Of a stretch of 64,000 nucleotides of DNA, positions 59,967-64,000 are shown in pieces. The notes below the pieces were generated by a model. It was not told the origin of the DNA, searched no databases, and was given only the letters and a program-made list of their open reading frames with translations. This DNA comes from CALJXB01 sp965225935. Its GTDB lineage: Bacteria > Pseudomonadota > Alphaproteobacteria > Kiloniellales > JAKSDN01. The position numbers and the translations under genes are program-made. Positions within the stretch are counted from its first letter, which is position 1, and each line of letters begins with the position of its first letter. Location: assembly GCA_965225935.1 (NCBI GenBank), contig CBDDCC010000005.1, positions 1 to 64,000 of the forward strand, written 5' to 3'.

Positions 59967-60752
59967 TCAGGCCGCCCGCCTGAGCGCCTGCTCGCGCACC
60001 GCGTCGCCGAAGGCGCGGAAGATGGCGACCGAGGCCGCGTTCTCCCGGAAGCGCCATTCAGGATGCCACTGGACGCCCAGCAGGAAGCGCAAGGTTCCGC
60101 GGTAGCTGACGGCCTCCACCAGGCCGTCGGGGGCGACGGCCTCGGCCAAGAGGTCGTCGGCCAGGCGGTCGATGCCCTGCTGGTGCAGCGAGTTCACCAT
60201 GATCTCGCTCTCGCCCAACAGGCGGTTCAGCAGGCCGCCCTCGGTGAGGCGCACGGGATGGACCGGGGCGTACTGCTGCTCCCGGGTGGCGGTCTTGTCC
60301 TCCCGGTGGTCCATCAGACCGGGCACCTCCTGCACCTTCTGGTGCAGGCTGCCGCCGAGGGCCACGTTCAGCTCCTGATAGCCCCGGCAGACCGCCAGGA
60401 TAGGCAGGTCCCGCTCGATCGCCCGCTCGATCATGGGCAGGGTGGTGACGTCGCGCTGGGGATCGTGAAGGGTGTCGGGGCTGCTCGCGGGACCTTCGTA
60501 GTGGTGCGGCTCCACGTTGGAGGGGCTGCCGGTCAGGAACAGGCCGTCCAGGCGATCGAGGATCTCGTCCACCTCCAGGAGCGTGTGCAGCGGGTCAAGC
60601 TCCGCGCCCGCGCCGAAGGCCGGCAGCAGGATCGGGATCGCCTCGCTGCCGTGGGCGACGGCGTTCACGTACTTCTCGCCCACGGCGTGGAACGGCTTGC
60701 CGTTCACGTCCATGGCGTCGACGGGAATTCCGATTACGGGCTTCAACGACAT
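59967..60752 (-). CDS. Gamma-glutamyl-gamma-aminobutyrate hydrolase family (PuuD-like)
   Basis: 261 residues from ATG 60752. Class I glutamine-amidotransferase fold with nucleophile Cys in LAVCRGYQELNVALGG, the oxyanion segment GLFLTGSPSNVEPHHY, and catalytic His-x-Glu in LLGVQWHPEWR. PuuD hydrolyses the gamma-glutamyl bond of gamma-Glu-GABA in putrescine breakdown. The family match and the dehydrogenase genes upstream support amine catabolism. It is the last gene of the minus-strand operon, 119 bases after the second amidotransferase-type gene. Confidence 0.85.
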   Translation of the reverse strand: MSLKPVIGIPVDAMDVNGKPFHAVGEKYVNAVAHGSEAIPILLPAFGAGAELDPLHTLLEVDEILDRLDGLFLTGSPSNVEPHHYEGPASSPDTLHDPQRDVTTLPMIERAIERDLPILAVCRGYQELNVALGGSLHQKVQEVPGLMDHREDKTATREQQYAPVHPVRLTEGGLLNRLLGESEIMVNSLHQQGIDRLADDLLAEAVAPDGLVEAVSYRGTLRFLLGVQWHPEWRFRENAASVAIFRAFGDAVREQALRRAA

Positions 60753-60871
60753 GCTTTCCACATCCAGGTCTGACTGCCCCAAAGACCTTTCAGTGTAACA
60801 GCTCGCGCGCCCTTGCTGAACTGGGTGCCGGCCCCGTGACCGTCAAGCCGGCGCCACGTCCCAACGCCCGC

Positions 60872-61729
60872 CTAGCGATCCATGTTTGGCAGCACCAACT
60901 GCTCGATCCAGTTGCGCACCTCGACCAGGCGGATGTCCTCGTTCATCACGTCCTCGTCGATGCCGAGCAGCCAGGCGATGTCCTTGCGCCCCGGGTCCTG
61001 GTGCAGCGCCTCGAGCTGGTCGACGAAGGCCTGGGCAGCGTCGAGATCGAGGAAGAAGCCCCGGTCCACCAGCTTCTGCTTGCGGCAGTAGCAGAGCCGC
61101 GCCATCTCGTGCACGTCATACTCCGGATGGTACTGCAGGCCCCAGAAGACGCCGCCCTTGTGCAGCACCGAGACGGACTGCATCTGGGTCCAGCGGTTGG
61201 AGGCCAGGAGGACGCCGGCCGGCGGCAGGTGGGTGATCTCGTCGTCGTGGCTGATCCAGGCGTCGAACACGCTCTTCTTGCCGATGTAGAGGGGATGGGC
61301 CCGGCCTTCGGAGGTCAGCGCGATCTTGCGGGCGATGCCCATCTCCCGGCCCTTGGGGTTCTCGCGGCAGGTGCCGCCGGCCGCCACCACGGCGATCTGG
61401 GCGGCCCAGCAGGAGCCGAAGCCCGGCACCTGGGCGTCGAAGGCAGCGCGGGCGAACTCGATCTGCGGCGTCACCTTGGGGTCCGGCTTGTGAACGGTGA
61501 GGCTGGAGCCCGTCCAGGCGATGCCGTCGTACTGGTCGATGGCCGCGCCCGCCGGCAGGCCGGTGCCGGGATCGGCCGGATAGACGATGTCGGCCTCGAG
61601 ACCGGGACAGCACCTTTGAAGCATCTGGCGGTAGAGCTCGCCCGCCGTGGTCGCGCCGCCGGCGCTCAGGTCCTCGCGGCCCTCCTTGGCGTAGCCGTCG
61701 ACCACCAGGATTCTCGGCTTGGCAGTCAT
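60872..61729 (-). CDS. Class I glutamine amidotransferase-like hydrolase
   Basis: 285 residues. Nucleophile Cys in VPGFGSCWAAQIAVVAAGG, oxyanion region GIAWTGSSLTVHKPD, and His-x-Glu in FWGLQYHPEYDVHEMARL. The C-terminal extension of about 70 residues (DLDAAQAFVDQLEALHQDPGRKDIAWLLG) is unlike GMP synthase. It probably hydrolyses a gamma-glutamyl amide, as the second such enzyme of this operon. It starts 17 bases after the HAD gene. Confidence 0.78.
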   Translation of the reverse strand: MTAKPRILVVDGYAKEGREDLSAGGATTAGELYRQMLQRCCPGLEADIVYPADPGTGLPAGAAIDQYDGIAWTGSSLTVHKPDPKVTPQIEFARAAFDAQVPGFGSCWAAQIAVVAAGGTCRENPKGREMGIARKIALTSEGRAHPLYIGKKSVFDAWISHDDEITHLPPAGVLLASNRWTQMQSVSVLHKGGVFWGLQYHPEYDVHEMARLCYCRKQKLVDRGFFLDLDAAQAFVDQLEALHQDPGRKDIAWLLGIDEDVMNEDIRLVEVRNWIEQLVLPNMDR

Positions 61730-61746
61730 GGTCCTTGTCCTCTTCC

Positions 61747-62502
61747 CTAACCCGCCGCCAGGCGGTCGATGATCGCCGGCAGCTCGCGGTGGCTGTCGCA
61801 GACCGCGTCGGCCGTGGTCTTGTCCTTGTCGGCGTCCCGCGCCGCGGTGAAGAGCACCGCCTTGGCGCCGAGCGCGTGGGGGCCCTTCACGTCGTTGTGG
61901 TCCCGGTCGCCGATGTGGACGATCTCCTCCACCGCCACGCCCAGTTCCCCGCAGGCCCGGTCGAACATGGCCCGGTGGGGCTTCGAATGGCCGACCTCGT
62001 CGGAAAACGCGAAGCCGGCGAAGTAGCCCTTGAGGCCGTGGCCCTCCAGGATCGCCCGCAGGCCGGTGCCGGGGGTGACGATGGAATCGGAGACCACGGC
62101 CAGCTTGTAGCGCTGCGAAAGATCTGCGAGGGCGTCGGCGATGCCGTCCACCGGGTCGGGCGGGATCTCCACCTCCATGCGGCCGGTCTCCTCCACCAGT
62201 GCGTCGAAGGCCGCTTGCGGCAGGCTACGCCCCAGGCCGTTCAGGACCACCCGCAGGCGCTGCTCCAGGGTCCAGTTGATGTGCAGCTCCTTCCAGACCA
62301 GGTTGAAGCCGGCGTCGGCCGTGTCGTAGGCCAGGGTCACGGCCGCGAGGTCGATGGGCTCGACCTCGTTCAGCGCCTGCCACATGAGGTGCCGGCGCTG
62401 ATCGCGCTTGCTGCGCAGGCCCCGGTCGGCCCGCTTGGGCTCGTCGGAATCGTCGTCGACGATGGTGTCCCAGAGGTCGAAGGTGACGGCCTTGATGGTC
62501 AT
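61747..62502 (-). CDS. HAD-superfamily hydrolase
   Basis: 251 residues with the haloacid-dehalogenase fold. Motif I is FDLWDTIVDDD (both Asp region: the second catalytic position is D in DTIVDD), motif II VVSDS, motif III Lys in GHSKPHRAMF, and motif IV HIGDRDHNDVKG. A helical cap of about 130 residues lies between motifs I and II. It is probably a phosphatase acting on a small metabolite. It starts 55 bases after the alcohol dehydrogenase gene in the catabolic operon. Confidence 0.82.
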   Translation of the reverse strand: MTIKAVTFDLWDTIVDDDSDEPKRADRGLRSKRDQRRHLMWQALNEVEPIDLAAVTLAYDTADAGFNLVWKELHINWTLEQRLRVVLNGLGRSLPQAAFDALVEETGRMEVEIPPDPVDGIADALADLSQRYKLAVVSDSIVTPGTGLRAILEGHGLKGYFAGFAFSDEVGHSKPHRAMFDRACGELGVAVEEIVHIGDRDHNDVKGPHALGAKAVLFTAARDADKDKTTADAVCDSHRELPAIIDRLAAG

Positions 62503-62557
62503 GCGGATGAAGGTCCCCGTTTCTTGTCGGTCCGACCGGTAGAAAAGACGGCGCGGT

Positions 62558-63730
62558 TCAGTTGGGCGGGCTCAGATCGCCGCGCAAGGCCCGGCGGCAG
62601 AGCGCCGTGTACTGCTCGGCGGTGAAGGCGATGGGGTTGCTGGCCGCCGAGGGGTCCTCGACCGCCATGCGGCCGACCAGCTCGACCTGGGCGTCGTCGA
62701 TGCCGAGGGCCCCGAGGTCGTTGGGGATGCCAATCCGCTCGCGCAGAACCAGAACCCAGTCCAGGAAGCCGGCGAAGGAGGGCTGGTCGAGCCCCAGGCA
62801 GCCGGCGGCGTAGGCGATGTCGTCCTCGATCTCCGGCCGGTTGGCCAGCAGCACGTAGGGCATGACCACGGCGTTGAGGGTGCCGTGGTGGGCGTCGTAG
62901 AGGGCGCCCAGCGGATGGGAGAGCGCGTGCATGGCGCCGAGTCCGCGCTGGAAGGCCGTCGCGCCCATCGAGGAGGCGACCAGCATGTGGGCGCGGGCCT
63001 CTACGTTGGTGCCCTCCTCCACCGCCGCCGCCAGCCAGCCGTGGATGAGGCGCATGCCCTCCACCGCGATGCCGCGGGCCATGGGGTGGTAGCCGGGGGC
63101 GCAGAAGGCCTCGAGATTGTGGGAGAGAGCGTCCATGCCCGTGGCTGCGGTGATCTTGGCCGGCAGGCCCAGGGTCAGCTCGGGATCGCAGATCACGATC
63201 TGAGGGAGGATGCGCGGGTGGAAGATGATCTTCTTGACGTGGTTTTCCTCGTCGGTGATGACCGCGGCCCGCCCGACCTCCGAGCCGGTGCCCGCCGTGG
63301 TCGGCACCGCGACGATGGGGGCGATGCCGCCGGGATCGGCGCGGGTCCAGTTGTCGCCCACATCCTCGAAGTCCCAGACCGGCCGCTGCTGGCCGCTCAT
63401 GAAGGCGATCGCCTTGCCGGCGTCGAGCCCGCTGCCGCCGCCGAAGGCGATGACGCCATCGTGGTCCCCAGCCTCGTAGGCCGCCACGCCCGCATCGACG
63501 TTGGTGCCGGTCGGGTTGCCCTTGATGTCGCTGAAGAGGGCAGCCTCCAGCCCCGCCGCCCGGCAGCTCTCGAGCGCCTCTGTGATCATGGGCAGGCCCG
63601 CCAGGCCCGGGTCGGTCACCAGGAGCGGCCGCTTCATGCCGAGCGCGCCGCAGGCCTGGGACAGCTCGGCGATGCGCCCGGCCCCAAAGCGAATGGCGGT
63701 CGGATAGTTCCAGTTGCCTTGCAGGGACAT
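62558..63730 (-). CDS. Iron-containing alcohol dehydrogenase
   Basis: 390 residues of the group III ADH fold. NAD-binding GGGSGLDAGKAIAFM (GGGS motif), PTTAGTGSEVGRAAVITDE, and the metal ligands in GMDALSHNLEAFC, GAMHALSHPLGALYDAHHGTLNAVVMP. It interconverts an alcohol and aldehyde with NAD(P). With the aldehyde dehydrogenase gene 23 bases upstream it likely oxidises the carbon skeleton of an amine or amino alcohol. Confidence 0.88.
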   Translation of the reverse strand: MSLQGNWNYPTAIRFGAGRIAELSQACGALGMKRPLLVTDPGLAGLPMITEALESCRAAGLEAALFSDIKGNPTGTNVDAGVAAYEAGDHDGVIAFGGGSGLDAGKAIAFMSGQQRPVWDFEDVGDNWTRADPGGIAPIVAVPTTAGTGSEVGRAAVITDEENHVKKIIFHPRILPQIVICDPELTLGLPAKITAATGMDALSHNLEAFCAPGYHPMARGIAVEGMRLIHGWLAAAVEEGTNVEARAHMLVASSMGATAFQRGLGAMHALSHPLGALYDAHHGTLNAVVMPYVLLANRPEIEDDIAYAAGCLGLDQPSFAGFLDWVLVLRERIGIPNDLGALGIDDAQVELVGRMAVEDPSAASNPIAFTAEQYTALCRRALRGDLSPPN

Positions 63731-63753
63731 GGCTTTCCTCTCCTCGGCAGCGC

Positions 63754-64000
63754 TCAGGTCGCCACGCGCAGGTGATAGGACTTGGGATGTGTGAGCGCCT
63801 CGTAGCCGACCCGGGACAGGGTGCAGCCGCGCCCCGAGTGCTTGACCCCGGTCCAGGCGAGCGCCGGATCGAGGTAGTCGCAGCGGTTCATGAACCAGGT
63901 GCCGGTCTCGACCTGGTCGCCGATGGCGACCGCCGCGTCGGCGTCGCGGGTCCAGACCGAGGCGGTCAGGCCGAATTCGCTGTCGTTCATCAGGCCGACC
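63754..64000 (-). CDS. Aldehyde dehydrogenase, C-terminal end
   Basis: The gene continues past the window; the last ~82 residues are visible. LMNDSEFGLTASVWT is the conserved block before the C-terminal domain, followed by VETGTWFMNRCDYLDPALAWTGVKHSGRGCTLSRVGYEALTHPKSYHL, the family's closing G.K.SG.G.. region. NAD(P)-dependent oxidation of an aldehyde to an acid is expected. First visible gene of the minus-strand catabolic operon. Confidence 0.85.
   Translation of the reverse strand, partial: VGLMNDSEFGLTASVWTRDADAAVAIGDQVETGTWFMNRCDYLDPALAWTGVKHSGRGCTLSRVGYEALTHPKSYHLRVAT

Noticed and set aside
1..64000. CRISPR arrays, tRNA, rRNA or prophage genes
   Set aside because: No regularly spaced repeats, no tRNA-like T-loop context outside genes, no rRNA sequence and no phage structural genes were seen.

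Overview
The window is GC-rich, gene-dense DNA from an alphaproteobacterium, most likely Rhodospirillales or a close relative. The evidence is a CpdR-type receiver protein behind a TTAA-N7-TTAA CtrA box, a GAAC-N7-GAAC (alphaproteobacterial LexA-type) box before a class II ribonucleotide reductase, DUF4175 and DUF2125 proteins, ftsEX, metXW, and a phaR/phaC/phaAB polyhydroxybutyrate locus. No rRNA, tRNA, CRISPR array or intact insertion sequence was seen.

Layout. 1-1.2 kb: end of a DUF4175 gene facing cpdR. 1.3-34 kb: an accessory stretch, by eye less GC-biased at third codon positions and with several non-coding gaps of 300-800 bp. It carries an efflux transporter behind what looks like a complete ribosome-mediated attenuator; an exported agmatine-deiminase-like enzyme; a flavin monooxygenase; a five-gene peptide ABC importer divergent from a 2-oxoglutarate dioxygenase, a ThDP enzyme and a GntR regulator; a second GntR regulator, a PhyH dioxygenase and two atypical NAD-binding epimerase-like proteins; a desaturase/TetR/choloylglycine-hydrolase-type locus; a DMT exporter; a rhodanese pair; and a two-gene nickel/cobalt export locus. 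Two eroded IS256-type transposase pieces and one eroded flavoprotein gene lie in this stretch.

34-64 kb is mostly core. It holds an amino-acid ABC binding protein and permease without an ATPase, a DUF3426 zinc-ribbon protein, ftsE-ftsX-ydcF-plsC, nrdJ, chaC, DUF2125, and the operon chorismate mutase-hisC-tyrA joined by 4-base overlaps. Divergent metX-metW, a methyltransferase, phaB-phaA, phaC with an overlapping small partner gene, phaR, and a GGDEF/EAL protein follow. Next come an orphan gene with a strong promoter in an AT-rich patch, an exported subtilase, a ureidoglycolate-lyase-like gene, and a catabolic operon (aldehyde dehydrogenase, Fe-alcohol dehydrogenase, HAD phosphatase, two class I glutamine-amidotransferase-type hydrolases).

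Working together: the core half covers division (FtsEX), phospholipid and dNTP supply, tyrosine and methionine synthesis, and carbon storage. The accessory half looks like uptake and breakdown of organic nitrogen compounds, plus efflux. The most interesting signals are regulatory: the attenuator before the efflux gene (1576-1790), the CtrA box before cpdR, the combined DnaA and LexA boxes before nrdJ, and the promoter with an internal palindrome before the orphan gene at 56566.
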